Source: Aristolochia californica
Taxonomy: Eukaryota > Streptophyta > Magnoliopsida > Piperales > Aristolochiaceae
Reading direction: 5' to 3'
Assembly (NCBI GenBank): GCA_029961685.1
Contig: JARWKL010000007.1
Coordinates: forward strand, 25,491,013 to 25,555,012
DNA length: 64,000 nucleotides
The notes below the pieces were generated by a model that saw nothing but the letters and a program-made list of their open reading frames with translations, had not been told where the DNA came from and made no database searches. The stretch's first letter is position 1. Each line of letters begins with the position of its first letter. The translations under genes were made by a program, and so were the position numbers. Positions 52,177 to 64,000 of the stretch are shown in pieces.

Positions 52177-55100
52177 ATGACTTATGGATTTGAAGTCAAC
52201 ACTCAGTTAAAAATCGCATGCCTCCCCCATTTCCCGACGATTGCAAAACCTTAGATATAAAAACGAAAGAGTGCATACGATCCCTCAAACATACAGACAC
52301 TCTTTGGAAATATCTCTCTCTACATTTGTGCATTGTGCATTTCCATTTTAGATGTGCACTTTTTTCTTAAATCCGAACTTTGAGTTTTCGCTCCCCCTTC
52401 ATCCGGTAAAGTAAAAAGGCAAAAAAGATCACAACAAAATAAAAATTTTATAGTTGATGTGTGGAAAATATGTAAAATAATAATTAATGTAAATAAAAAA
52501 TATCTATTCACACACCACAAATGAACACAAAAGTTTTGTTATCCAAGTTTAGGAAATTCCATTAGTCCAACCCTATTATGCTTGGAATTTTACATGAAGG
52601 AGATTTTTTCTACACATGTTTTAAAAATGGATATGCATGCTTGAAACATGTTAAAGATTCAAATGACCTATGGATCCAAAGCTTTTAAAGAGAATAAAAA
52701 ACGCTCATTAAATTCTCAAGTGAACGTGCGGTGGGATATTTACCCGAGTCTAACAAGTCAATATTTTGCCCATTTTCAAAAATTTTATCTAACAATCATA
52801 GATGATTGTAGAGTGATTTATCATGCGTAATGGGCTATATTTTTGTATGCAATGAGTTATGGATTGCAATTCAATAGTCAGTTAAAAATCCTCCGAAACC
52901 CATTTTTCCCGACGATTGCAAAACCTGAGATATAAAAAGGAAAAGGTGCTTACAATCCCTAAAAATTACAGACACTTTAGGAATTATTTCTCTCTACATA
53001 TGTGCATTGTGCATTTCCATTTTACATGTACACATTTTTCTTAAATCAAAACTTCGAGTCTTTCGCTTTCCCTTCATCCCGAAAACAAAAAAAGGCAAAT
53101 AGATCACGGCAAAAAGAAAATTTCATAGTTGATGTACGGAAAAAGTTTAAAACAATAAAAAAAGTAAATAAAGAAAATTTATTCAAACACCACAAATGAA
53201 CACAAAAGTTTTGTTATCCAAGTTTGGGAAATTCCACTAGTCCAAAATTAATATCTTGGAATTTTACATGAAGGAGATTTTTTCTACACATATTTTAAAA
53301 ATGGATATGCATGTCAGACACATGTTAATGATTCAAATGACCTATGGATCCAAAGCTTTTAAAGAGAATAACAAACGCTCAATAAATTCTCAAGTGAACG
53401 TGCGGTGGGATATTTGCGCGAGTCAAACAAGCCATTATTTTGCCCATATTCAAAAAGTTGAGCTAACAATCATAGGTGATTTTAAAGCGATTTGTCATGC
53501 GTAACGGGCTATATTTTTGTAAGAAATGACTTATGGATTTGAAGTCAACACTCAGTTAAAAATCGCCCGCTTCCCCCGTTTCCCGACGATTGCAAAACCT
53601 TTGATATAAAAAAGAAAGAGAGCACCCGATCCCTAAAACATACAGACACTGTTTGGAAATCTCTCTCTCTACATTTGTGCATTGTGCATTTCCATTTTAG
53701 ATGTACACTTTTTTCTTCAATCATAACTTCTAGTTTTCGCTCCCCCTTCATCCCGTAAAGTAAAAAGCCAAAAGAGTTCACAAAAAAATAAAATTTTTAT
53801 AGTTGATGTGTGGAAAATATTTAAAATAAAAAGGAATGTAAATAAAAAATATCTATTCACACACCACAAATGAACACAAAAGTTTGGTTATCCAAGTTTG
53901 GGAAATTCCATTAGTCCAACCCTATTAAACTTTGAATTTTACAAGAAGCAGATTTTTCTACACATGTTTTAAAAATGGATATGCATCCTTGAAACAAATT
54001 AAAGATTCAAATGACCCAAGGATCCAAAGCTTTTAAAGAGAATAACAAACACTCGTTAAATTCTCCCCGAGTCTAACAAGTCATTATTTTGCCCATTTTC
54101 AAAAATTTGATCTAACAATCATACATTATTGTAAAGTGATTTATCATGCGTAACGGGCTATGTTTTTGTATGAAATGACTTATGGATTGCAATTTAACAC
54201 TCAGTTAAAAATCCTCTGCCACCAATTTTTCCCGACGATTGCAAGACCTGAGATATAAAAACTAAAAAGAGCTTACAATCCCTAAAAATTACAGATACTC
54301 TTTGGAATTATCTCTCCCTACAATTGTGCATTGTGCTTTTCCATTTTAGATGTACACTTTTTTCTTAAATCAAAACTTTGACTTTTCCCTCTCCCTTCAT
54401 CCCGAAAACAAACAAGGCAAAAGACTTTCAACAAAATGAAAATTTTATAGTTGATGCATGGAAAAAATTTAAAACAATAACAAATATAAATGAAGAAAAT
54501 TTATTCACCCAACACAAATGAACACAAACGTTTTGTTATCCAATTTTGAAAAATTCCACTAGTTTAACCCTAATAGATTGGAATTTTGCAAGAAAGAGAT
54601 TTTATCCACACATGTTTTAAAAGTGGTTATGCATGTTTGAAACATGTTAAAGATGCAAATGAGCTATGGATGCAAAGCTTTTAAAGAGAATAACAAACGC
54701 TCATTAAATTCTCAAGTGAACTTCGGTGGGATATTTACCCGAGTCAAACATGCCATTATTTTGCCCATTTGCAAAAAGCTGACACAATAATCACAGATGA
54801 TTGTAATAAGATTTATCATGCGTAACGGACTATATTTTTGTAAGAAATGACTTATGGATTGCAATTCAACACTCAGGTAAAAATCCTCCGCAACCCACTT
54901 TTCCTAACGATTACAAAACCTGAGACATAAAAATGAAAAAGTGCTTACAATCCCTTAAAATTACAGATACTCTTTGGAATTATCTCTCTCTACATATGTG
55001 CATTGTGCATTTCCGTTTTAGATGTACACATTTTTCTTAAATCAAAACTTCGAGTTTTTGGCTCTCCCTTCATTCCGTAAACAAAAAAGGCAAATAGATG

Positions 55101-55521
55101 ACAACAAAATGAAAATTTCATAGTTGATGTACGGAAAAAGTTTAAAACAATAAAAGAAACTAAATGAAGAAAATTTATTCACACACCACAAATGAACACA
55201 AAAGTTTTGTTATCCAAGTTTGGGCAATTCCACTAGTCCAAAACTAATATCTTGGAATTTTACGTGAAGGAGATTTTTTCTACACATGTTTTAAAAATGG
55301 ATAAGCATGCCAGAAACATGTTAAAGATCCAAATAACCTATGGATCCGAAGCTTTTAAATAGAATGACAAACTCTCAATAAATTCTCAAGTGAACGTGCG
55401 GTGGGATATCTGCCCGAGTCAAACAAGCCATTATTTTACCCATATTCAAAAAGTTAAGCTAACAATCATAGATGATTGTAAAGTGATTTGTCATGTGTAA
55501 AGGGCTACATTTTTGTAAGAA
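52177..55521 (+). repeat. Pentameric HOR A-C-A-B-C, copy 1
   Basis: Monomers start at 52177 (A), 52852 (C), 53526 (A), 54175 (B) and 54847 (C). Position-specific variants: gcatgcctccccc in the first A; caatagtcag, cactttagg and gacacatgttaatg in the first C; cccaaggatcc and a 26-bp deletion near 54065 in the second A; aacttcggtggg in B; gggcaattcc in the last C. Confidence 0.92.
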
Positions 55522-58500
55522 ATGACTTATGGATTTGAAGTCAACACTCAGTTAAAAATCGCATGCCTTCCCCATTTCCCGACGATTGCAAAACCTTAGA
55601 TATAAAAACGAAAGAGTGCATACGATCCCTCAATCATACAGACACTCTTTGGAAATATCTCTCTCTACATTTGTGCATTGTGCATTTCCATTTTAGATGT
55701 ACACTTTTTTCTTAAATCCGAACTTTGAGTTTTCGCTCCCCCTTCATCCCGTAAAGTAAAAAGGCAAAAAAGATCACAACAAAATAAAAAATTTATAGTT
55801 GATGTGTGGAAAATATTTAAAATAATAATTAATGTAAATAAAAATATCTATTCACACACAACAAATGAACACAAAAGTTTTGTTATCCAAGTTTGGGAAA
55901 TTCCATTAGTCCAACCCTATTATGCTTGGAATTTTACATGAAGGAGATTTTTTCTACACATGTTTTAAAAATGGATATGCATGCTTGAAACATGTTAAAG
56001 ATTCAAATGACCTATGGATCCAAAGCTTTTAAAGAGAATAACAAACGCTCATTAAATTCTCTAGTGAACGTGTGGTGGGATATTTACCCGAGTCTAACAA
56101 GTCAATATTTTGCCCATTTTCAAAAATTTTATCTACCAATCATAGAGGATTGAAGAGTGATTTATCATGCGTAACGGGCTATATTTTTGTATGAAATGAG
56201 TTATGGATTGCAATTCAATAGTCAGTTAAAAATCCTCCGCAACCCATTTTTCCCGACGATTGCAAAACTTGAGATATAAAATCGAAAAGGTGCTTACAAT
56301 CCCTAAAAATTACAGACACTTTAGGAATTATTTCTCTCTACATACGTGCATTGTGCATTTCCATTTTAGATGTACAAATTTTTCTTAAATCAAAACTTCG
56401 AGTTTTTCGCTTTCCCTTCATCCCGTAAACAAAAAAGGCAAATAGATCATGGCAAAATGAAAATTTCATAGTTGATGTACGGAAAAAGTTTAAAACAATA
56501 AAAAAAGTAAATGAAGAAAATTTATTCACACATTACAAATGAACACAAAAGTTTTGTTATCCAAGTTTGGGAAATTCCACTAGTCCAAAACTAATATCTT
56601 GGAATTTTACATGAAGGAGATTTTTTCTACACATGTTTTAAAAATGGATATGCATGTCAGACACATGTTAATGATTCAAATGACCTATGGATCCAAAGCT
56701 TTTAAAGAGAATAACAAACGCTCAATAAATTCTCAAGTGAACGTGCGGTGGGATATTTGCCCGAGTCAAACAAGCCATTATTTTGCCCATATTCAAAAAG
56801 TTGAGCTAACAATCATAGGTGATTTTAAAGCGATTTGTCATGCGTAACGGGCTATATTTTTGTAAGAAATGACTTACGGATTTGAAGTCAACACTCAGTT
56901 AAAAATCGCCCGCCTCCCCCGTTTCCCGACGATTGCAAAACCTTAGATATAAAAAAGAAAGAGTGCACATGATCCCCAAAACATACAGACACTCTTTGGA
57001 AATCTCTCTCTCTACGTTTGTGCATTGTGCATTTCCATTTTAGATGTACACTTTTTTCTTCAATCATAACTTTTAGTTTTCGCTCCCCCTTCATCCCGTA
57101 AAGTAAAAAGGCAAAAGAGATCACAACAAAATAAAATTTTTATAGTTGATGTGTGGAAAATATTTAAAATAAAAAGGAATGTAAATAAAAAATATCTATT
57201 CACACACCACAAATGAATACAAAAGTTTGGTTATCCAAGTTTGGGAAATTCCATTAGTCCAACCCTATTAAGCTTTGAATTTTACATGAAGCAGATTTTT
57301 TCTACACATGTTTTAAAAATGGATATGCATCCTTGAAACAAATTAAAGATTCAAATGACCCAAGGATCCAAAGCTTTTAAAGAGAATAACAAACACTCGT
57401 TAAATTCTCCCCGAGTCTAACAAGTCATTATTTTGCCCATTTTCAAAAATTTGATCTAACAATCATAGATTATTGTAAAGTGATTTATCATGCGTAACGG
57501 GCTATGTTTTTGTATGAAATGACTTATGGATTGCAATTTAACACTCAGTTAAAAATCCTCTGCCACCAATTTTTCCCGACGATTGCAAGACCTGAGATAT
57601 AAAAACTAAAAAGAGCTTACAATCCCTAAAAATTACAGATACTCTATGGAATTATCTCTCCCTACAATTTTGCATTGTCCTTTTCCATTATAGATGTACA
57701 CTTTTTTCTTTAATCAAAACATTGACTTTTCGCTCTCCCTTCATCCCGAAAACAAACAAGGCAAAAAACATTCAACAAAATGAAAATTTTATAGTTGATG
57801 TATGGAAAAAATGTAAAACAATAACAAATATAAATGAAGAAAATTTATTCACCCAACACAAATGAACACAAACGTTTTGTTATCCAATTTTGGGAAATTC
57901 CACTAGTTTAACCCTAATAGATTGGAATTTTGCAAGAAAGAGATTTTATCCACACATGTTTTAAAAGTGGTTATGCATGTTTGAAACATGTTAAAGATGC
58001 AAATGAGCTATGGATGCAAAGCTTTTAAAGAGAATAACAAACGCTCATTAAATTCTCAAGTGAACTTCGGTGGGATATTTACCCGAGTCAAACATGCCAT
58101 TATTTTGCCCATTTGAAAAAAGCTGACACAAAAATCATAGATGATTGTAATAAGATTTATCATGCGTAACGGACTATATTTTTGTAAGAAATGACTTATG
58201 GATTGCAATTCAACACTCAGTGAAAAATCCTCCGCAACCCACTTTTCCTGACGATTGCAAAACCTGAGACATAAAAACGAAAAGGTGCTTACAATCCCTT
58301 AAAATTACAGATACTCTTTGGAATTATCTCTCTCTACATATGTGCATTGTGCATTTCCGTTTTAGATGTACACATTTTTCTTAAATCAAAACTTCGAGTT
58401 TTTGGCACTCCCTTCATCTCGTAAACAAAAAAGGCAAATAGATGACAACAAAATGAAAATTTCATAGTTGATGTACGGAAAAAGTTTAAAACAATAAAAA

Positions 58501-58865
58501 AAGCTAAATGAAGAAAATTTATTCACACACCACAAATGAACACAAAAGTTTTGTTATCCAAGTTTGGGCAATTCCACTAGTCCAAAACTAATATCTTAGA
58601 ATTTTACGTGAAGGAGATTTTTTCTACACATGTTTTAAAAATGGATAAGCATGCCAGAAACATGTTAAAGATCCAAATAACCTATGGATCCGAAGCTTTT
58701 AAATAGAATGACAAACGCTCAATAAATTCTCAAGTGAACGTGCGGTGGGATATTTGCCCGAGTCAAACAAGCCATTATTTTACCCATATTCAAAAAGTTG
58801 AGCTAACAATCATAGATGATTGTAAAGTGATTTGTCATGTGTAAAGGGCTATATTTTTGTAAGAA
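55522..58865 (+). repeat. Pentameric HOR A-C-A-B-C, copy 2
   Basis: Monomers start at 55522 (A), 56196 (C), 56869 (A), 57519 (B) and 58191 (C). Every position-specific variant of copy 1, including the 26-bp deletion (near 57409) and the 2-bp loss in B, recurs at an offset of 3,344-3,345 bp. Confidence 0.92.
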
Positions 58866-61800
58866 ATGACTTATGGATTTGAAGTCAACACTCAGTTAAA
58901 AATCGCATGCCTTCCCCATTTCCCGATGATTGCAAAACCTTAGATATAAAAACGAAAGAGTGCATACGATCCCTCAAATATACAGACACTCTTTGGAAAT
59001 ATCTATCTCTACATTTGTGCATTGTGCATTTCCATTTTAGATGTACACTTTTTTCTCAAATCCGAACTTTGAGTTTTCGCTCCCCCTTCATCCCGTAAAG
59101 TAAAAAGGCAAAAAAGATCACAACAAAATAAAAATTTTATAGTTAATGTGTGGAAAATATTTAAAATAATAATTAATGTAAATAAAAAATATCTATTCAC
59201 ACACCACAAATGAACACAAAAGTTTTGTTATCCAAGTTTGGGAAATTCCATTAGTCCAACCCTATTATGCTTGGAATTTTACATGAAGGAGATTTTTTCT
59301 ACACATGTTTTAAAAATGGATATGCATGCTTGAAACATGTTAAAGATTCAAATGACCTATGGATCCGAAGCTTTTAAAGAGAATAACAAATGCTCATTGA
59401 ATTCTCAAGTGAACGTGTGGTGGGATATTTACCCGTGTCTAACAAGTCAACATTTTGCCCATTTTCAAAAATTTTATCTAACAATCATAGATGATTGTAG
59501 AGTGATTTATCATGAGTAACGGGCTATATTTTTGTATGAAATGATTTATGGATTGCAATTCAATAGTCAGTTAAAAATCCTCCGCAACCCATTTTTCCCG
59601 ACGATTGCAAAACTTGAGATATAAAAACGAAAAGGTGCTTACAATACCTAAAAATTACAGACACTTTAGGAATTATTTCTCTCTACATACGTGCATTGTG
59701 CATTTCCATTTTAGATGTACAAATTTTTCTTAAATAAAAACTTTGAGTTTTTCGCTTTCCCTTCATCCCGTAAACAAAAAAGGCAAATAGATCACGGCAA
59801 AATGAAAATTTCATTGTTGATGTACGGAAAAAGTTTAAAACAATAAAAAAAGTTAATGAAGAAAATTTATTCACACATTACAAATGAACACAAAAGTTTT
59901 GTTATCCAAGTTTGGAAAATTCCACTAGTCCAAAACTAATATCTTGGAATTTTACATGAAGGAGATTTTTTCTACACATGTTTTAAAAATGGATATGCAT
60001 GCCAGACACATGTTAATGATTCAAATGACCTATGGATCCAAAGCTTTTAAAGAGAATAACAAACGCTCAATAAATTCTCAAGTGAACGTGCGATGGGATA
60101 TTTGCCCGAGTCAAACAAGCCATTATTTTGCCCATATTCAAAAAGTTGAGCTAACAATCATAGTGATTTTAAAGCAATTTGTCATGCCTAACGGGCTATA
60201 TTTTTGTAAGAAATGATTTATGGATTTGAAGTCAACACTCAGTTAAAAATCGCCCGCCTCCCCCGTTTCCCGACGATTGCAAAACCTTAGATATAAAAAA
60301 GAAAGAGTGCACACGATCCCTAAAACATACAGACACTCTTTGGAAATCTCTCTCTCTTCATTTGTGGATTGTGCATTTCCATTTTAGATGTACACTTTTT
60401 TCTTAAATCATAACTTTTAGTTTTCGCTCCACCTTCATCCTGTAAAGAGATCACAACAAAATAAAATTTTTATAGTTGATGTGTGGAAAATATTTAAAAT
60501 AATAACGAATGTAAATAAAAAATATCTATTCACACACCACAAATGAACACAAAAGTTTGGTTATCCAAGTTTGGGAAATTCCATTAGTCCAACCCTATTA
60601 AGCTTTGAATTTTACATGAAGGAGATTTTTTCTACACATGTTTTAAAAATGGATATGCATCCTTGAAAAAAATTAAAGATTTAAATGACCCAAGGATCCA
60701 AAGCTTTTAAACAGAATAACAAACACTCGTTAAATTCTCAAGGGAACGTGCGCTGGGATATTTACCCGAGTCTAACAAGTCATTATTTTGCCCATTTTCA
60801 AAAATTTGATCGAACAATCATAGATAATTGTAAAGTGATTTATCATGCGTAACGGGCTATGTTTTTGTATGAAATGACATATGGATTGCAATTTAACACT
60901 CAGTTAAAAATCCTCTGCCACCAATTTTTCCCGACGATTGCAAAACCTGAGATATAAAAACTAAAAAGGGCTTACAATCCCTAAAAATTACAGACACTCT
61001 TTGGAATTATCTCTCCCTACAATTGTGCATTGTGCTTTTCCATTTTAGATGTACACTTTTTTCTTAAGTCAAAACTTTGATTTTTCGCTCTCCCTTCATC
61101 CCGAAAACAAACAAGGCAAAAAACTTTCAACAAAATGAAAATTTTATAGCTGATGTATGGATAAAATTTAAAACAATAACAAATATAAAAAAAGAAAATT
61201 TATTCACGCAACGCAAATGAACACAAACGTTTTGTTATCCAATTTTGGGAAATTCCACTAGTTTAACCCTAATAGCTCTGAATTTTGCAAGAAAGAGATT
61301 TCATCCACACATGTTTTAAAAATAGATATGCATGTTTGAAACATGTTAAAGATGCAAACTAGCTGTGGATGCAAAGATTTTAAAGAGAATAACAAACGCT
61401 CATTAAATTCTCAAGTGTACTTGTGGTGGGATATTTATCGGAGTCAAACATACCATTAATTTGCCCATTTGCCAAAAGCTGACATAATTAATCATAGGTG
61501 ATTGTAAAGTGATTTATCATGCGTAACAGGTTATATTTTTGTATGGAATGACTTATGGATTGCAATTCAACACTGAGGTAAAAATCCTCCGCAACCCATT
61601 TTTCCCGACGATTACAAAAGCTGAGATATAGAAACGAAAAGGTGCTTACAATCCCTAAAAATTACACACACTCTTAGGAATTATCTCTCTCTACATATGT
61701 GCATTGTGCATTTCCGTTTTAGATGTACACATTTTTCTTAAATCAAAACTTCGAGTTTTTTGTTCTCCCATCATCACGTAAACAAAAAAGGCAAATAGAT

Positions 61801-62221
61801 CACAGCAAAATGAAATTTTCATAATTGATGTACGGAAAAAGTTTAAAACAATAAAAAAAGTAAATGAAGAAAATTTATTCACACATCACAAATGAACACA
61901 AAAGTTTTGTTATCCAAGTTTGGGAAATTCCACTAGTCCAAAACTAATATCTTGGAATTTTATATGAAGGAGATTTTTTCTACACATGTTTTAAAAATGG
62001 ATATGCATGCCAGAAACAAGTTAAAGATTCAAATGACCTATGGATCCAAAGCTTTTAAAGAGAATAACAAACGCTCATTAAATTCTCAAATGAAGGTGCG
62101 GTGAGATATTTGCCCGAGTCAAACAAGCCATAATTTTGCCCATATTCAAAAAGATGAGCTAACAATCATAGGTGATTGTAAAGTGATTTGTCATGCGTAA
62201 CGGGCTATATTTTTGTAAGAA
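58866..62221 (+). repeat. Pentameric HOR A-C-A-B-C, copy 3 with diverged 3' part
   Basis: Monomers start at 58866 (A), 59541 (C), 60213 (A), 60874 (B) and 61548 (C). The first A and C carry all pentamer variants. The second A has cccaaggatcc but keeps the 26 bp deleted in copies 1 and 2, and lost about 11 bp near 60446. B and the last C lack the copy 1/2 variants, so the domain fades out after about 60.2 kb. Confidence 0.88.
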
Positions 62222-63567
62222 ATGACTTATGGATTTGAAGTAAACACTAAGTTAAGAATCGCCCGCCTCCCCCGTTTCCCGATGATTGCAAAACCTTAGA
62301 TATAAAAATGAAAGGGTGCATACGATCCCTAAAACATACAGACACTCTTTGGAAATATCTCTCTCTACATTTGTGCATTCTGCATTTCCATTTTAGATGT
62401 ACACTTTTTTCTTAAATCAGAACTTTTAGTTTTCGCTCCCCCTTCATCCCGTAAAGTAAAAAGCCAAAAGAGATCACAACAAAATAAAATTTTTATAGTT
62501 GATGTGTGGAAATTATTTAAAATAATAACGAATGTAAATAAAAAATATCTGTTCACACACCACAAATGAACACAAAAGTTTGGTTATCCAAGTTTGGGAA
62601 ATTCCATTAGTCCAACCCTATTAAGCTTTGAATTTTACATGAAGCAGATTTTTTCTACACATGTTTTAAAAATGGATATGCATGCTTGAAACAAATTAAA
62701 GATTCTAATGACCCAAGGATCCAAAGCTTTTAAAGAGAATAACAAACGCTCGTTAAATTCTCAAGGGAACGTGCGCTGGGATATTTACCCGAGTCTAACA
62801 AGTCATTATTTTGCCAATTTTCAAAAATTTGATCTAACAATCATAGATGATTCTAAGTGATTTATCATGCGTAACGGGCTATGTTTTTGTATGAAATGAC
62901 TTATGGATTGCAATTCAACACTCCGTTAAAAATCCTCTGCCACCAATTTTTCCCTACGATTGCAAAACCTGAGATATAAAAACTAAAAAGAGCTTACAAT
63001 CCCTAAAAATTACAGACACTCTTTGGAATTATCTCTCCCTACAATTGTGCATTGTGCTTTTCCATTTTAGATGTACACTTTTTTATTAAATCAAAACTTT
63101 GACTTTTCGCACTCCCTTTATCCCGAAAACAAACAACGCAAAAAACTTTCAACAAAATGAAAATTTTATAGTTGATGTATGGAAAATATTTAAAACAAAA
63201 AAAATATAAATAAATAAAATTTATTCATCTAACACAAATGAACACAAACGTTTTGTTATCCAATTTTGGGAAATTCCACTAGTTTCACCCTAATAGCTTG
63301 GAATTTTGCAAGAAAGAGATTTTATCCACACATGTTTTAAAAGTGGTTATGCATGTTTGAAACATGTTAAAGATGCAAATGAGCTATGGATACAAAGCTT
63401 TTAAAGAGAATAACAAACGCTCATTAAATTCTCAAGTGAACGTGCGGTGGGATATTTGCCCGAGTCAAACAAGCCATTATTTTACCCATATTCAAAAAGT
63501 TCAGCTAACAATCATAGGTGATTGTAAAGTGATTTGTCATGCGTAACGGGCTATATTTTTGTAAGAA
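62222..63567 (+). repeat. Dimer A + B/C hybrid
   Basis: A at 62222 shares cccaaggatcc and tcaagggaacgtgcgctg with the A at 60213. The 62896 monomer is B to about 63440 (gatgcaaatgagctatgg) and then C (acgtgcggtgg, tatttgcccgagtc) to its end. Confidence 0.89.
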
Positions 63568-64000
63568 ATGACTTATGGATTTGAAGTCAACACTCAGTTA
63601 AAAATCTCCCGCCTCCCCCTTTTCCCGACGATTGCAAAACCTTAGATATAAAAACGAAAGAGTGCATACGATCCCTAAAACATACAGACAGTCTTTGGAA
63701 ATATCTCTCTCTACATTTGTGCATTGTGCATTTCCATTTTAGATGTACACTTTTTTCTTAAATCAGAACTTTGAGTTTTCGCTCCCCCTTCATCCCGTAA
63801 ACAAAAAAGGCAAAAAAGATCACAACAAAATAAAATTTTTATAGTTGATGTGTGGAAAATATTTAAAATAATAACTAATGTAAAAAAAAAATATCTATTC
63901 ACACACCACAAATGAACACAATTGTTATCCAAGTTTGGGAAATTCCATTAGTCCAACCCTATTAAACTAGGAATTTTACATGAAGGAGATTTTTTCTACA
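63568..64000 (+). repeat. Type A monomer, cut by window end
   Basis: About the first 433 bp of an A copy, with a normal A opening and gatgtgtggaaaat. A short loss near 63920 reads gaacacaattgttatcc. Confidence 0.93.

Larger units (their letters stand above)
1..64000 (+). repeat. Tandem satellite array, ~672-bp monomers in three types (A, B, C)
   Basis: The landmark atgacttatggatt (with small variants) returns every 670-676 bp across the whole window in one orientation, giving about 95 monomers. I use the first base of that landmark as the monomer start. Three types are separable by fixed differences spread along the unit, and they usually follow the order A, B, C. The unit is AT-rich with many A- and T-tracts; the only GC-rich part is near the start of type A. 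No unique DNA, transposon or gene interrupts the array, and no inversion is seen. Centromeric or other heterochromatic satellite is inferred from this organisation; the family name is unknown to me. Confidence 0.97.

Noticed and set aside
1..64000. Short open reading frames of 60-102 codons on both strands as genes
   Set aside because: They repeat at the monomer period, start at whichever ATG happens to survive, vary without regard to codon position, and show no recognisable domain. The minus-strand frames are rich in F, L, I and C simply because they read A/T-tracts.
1..64000. CRISPR array or bacterial repeat region
   Set aside because: Repeats are ~672 bp and directly adjacent, without short repeats separated by unique spacers, and no genes lie nearby.
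1..64000. Transposon, LTR or terminal inverted repeats
   Set aside because: No transposase or polymerase frame, target-site duplication or bounded element is visible; sequence identity is continuous head to tail.
1..64000. rRNA or 5S gene array, tRNA genes
   Set aside because: No conserved rRNA segments or tRNA box A/B patterns are visible in the monomer consensus, and it is too AT-rich.

Overview
This window is one uninterrupted array of tandemly repeated, AT-rich satellite DNA. I see no protein-coding gene, RNA gene, transposon, CRISPR array or unique sequence. About 95 head-to-tail monomers of roughly 672 bp, all in one orientation, fill it from base 1 to base 64000, and both ends are cut inside a monomer. 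The same landmark (atgacttatggatt) recurs every 670-676 bp. This points to a nuclear eukaryotic chromosome, in a heterochromatic satellite block such as a centromere, pericentromere or subtelomere. The sequence alone does not fix the kingdom or species, and I do not recognise the family by name.

The monomers fall into three diverged types. Type A has gatttgaagtcaac, a GC-rich cgcctcccccgttt block, gatgtgtggaaaat and gagtctaacaagtc. Type B has tctgccaccaattt, cccgaaaacaaacaagg, ttttgcaagaaagag and tcaaacatgccatt. Type C has tccgcaacccattt, gatgtacggaaaaag, catgccagaaacatg and tatttgcccgagtc. By eye, copies of one type are much closer to each other than to the other types. The ground state is a higher-order repeat (HOR) of order A-B-C with a period of about 2,020 bp.

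Layout: 1-4039 is regular A-B-C. 4040-24200 is heavily rearranged, with fusions, B-B and C-C doublets, mosaic monomers, a duplicated 1,347-bp dimer and a 189-bp microhomology deletion. 24201-33634 is the longest regular A-B-C stretch. 33635-52176 is regular units broken by a C/B fusion, a second B-B doublet and repeated A + (B/C hybrid) dimers. 52177-62221 holds a different, five-monomer HOR, A-C-A-B-C, with a period of about 3,345 bp. It is present in three copies, the third diverging toward its end. 62222-64000 returns to A, a B/C hybrid and A.

Nothing here works as a gene set. Short open frames of 60-102 codons recur because the repeat recurs. They vary and break in the way satellite sequence does, so I do not call them genes. 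The biologically interesting content is the array's history (unequal exchange, conversion patches, birth of a new HOR) and the conserved dyad symmetries inside each monomer.
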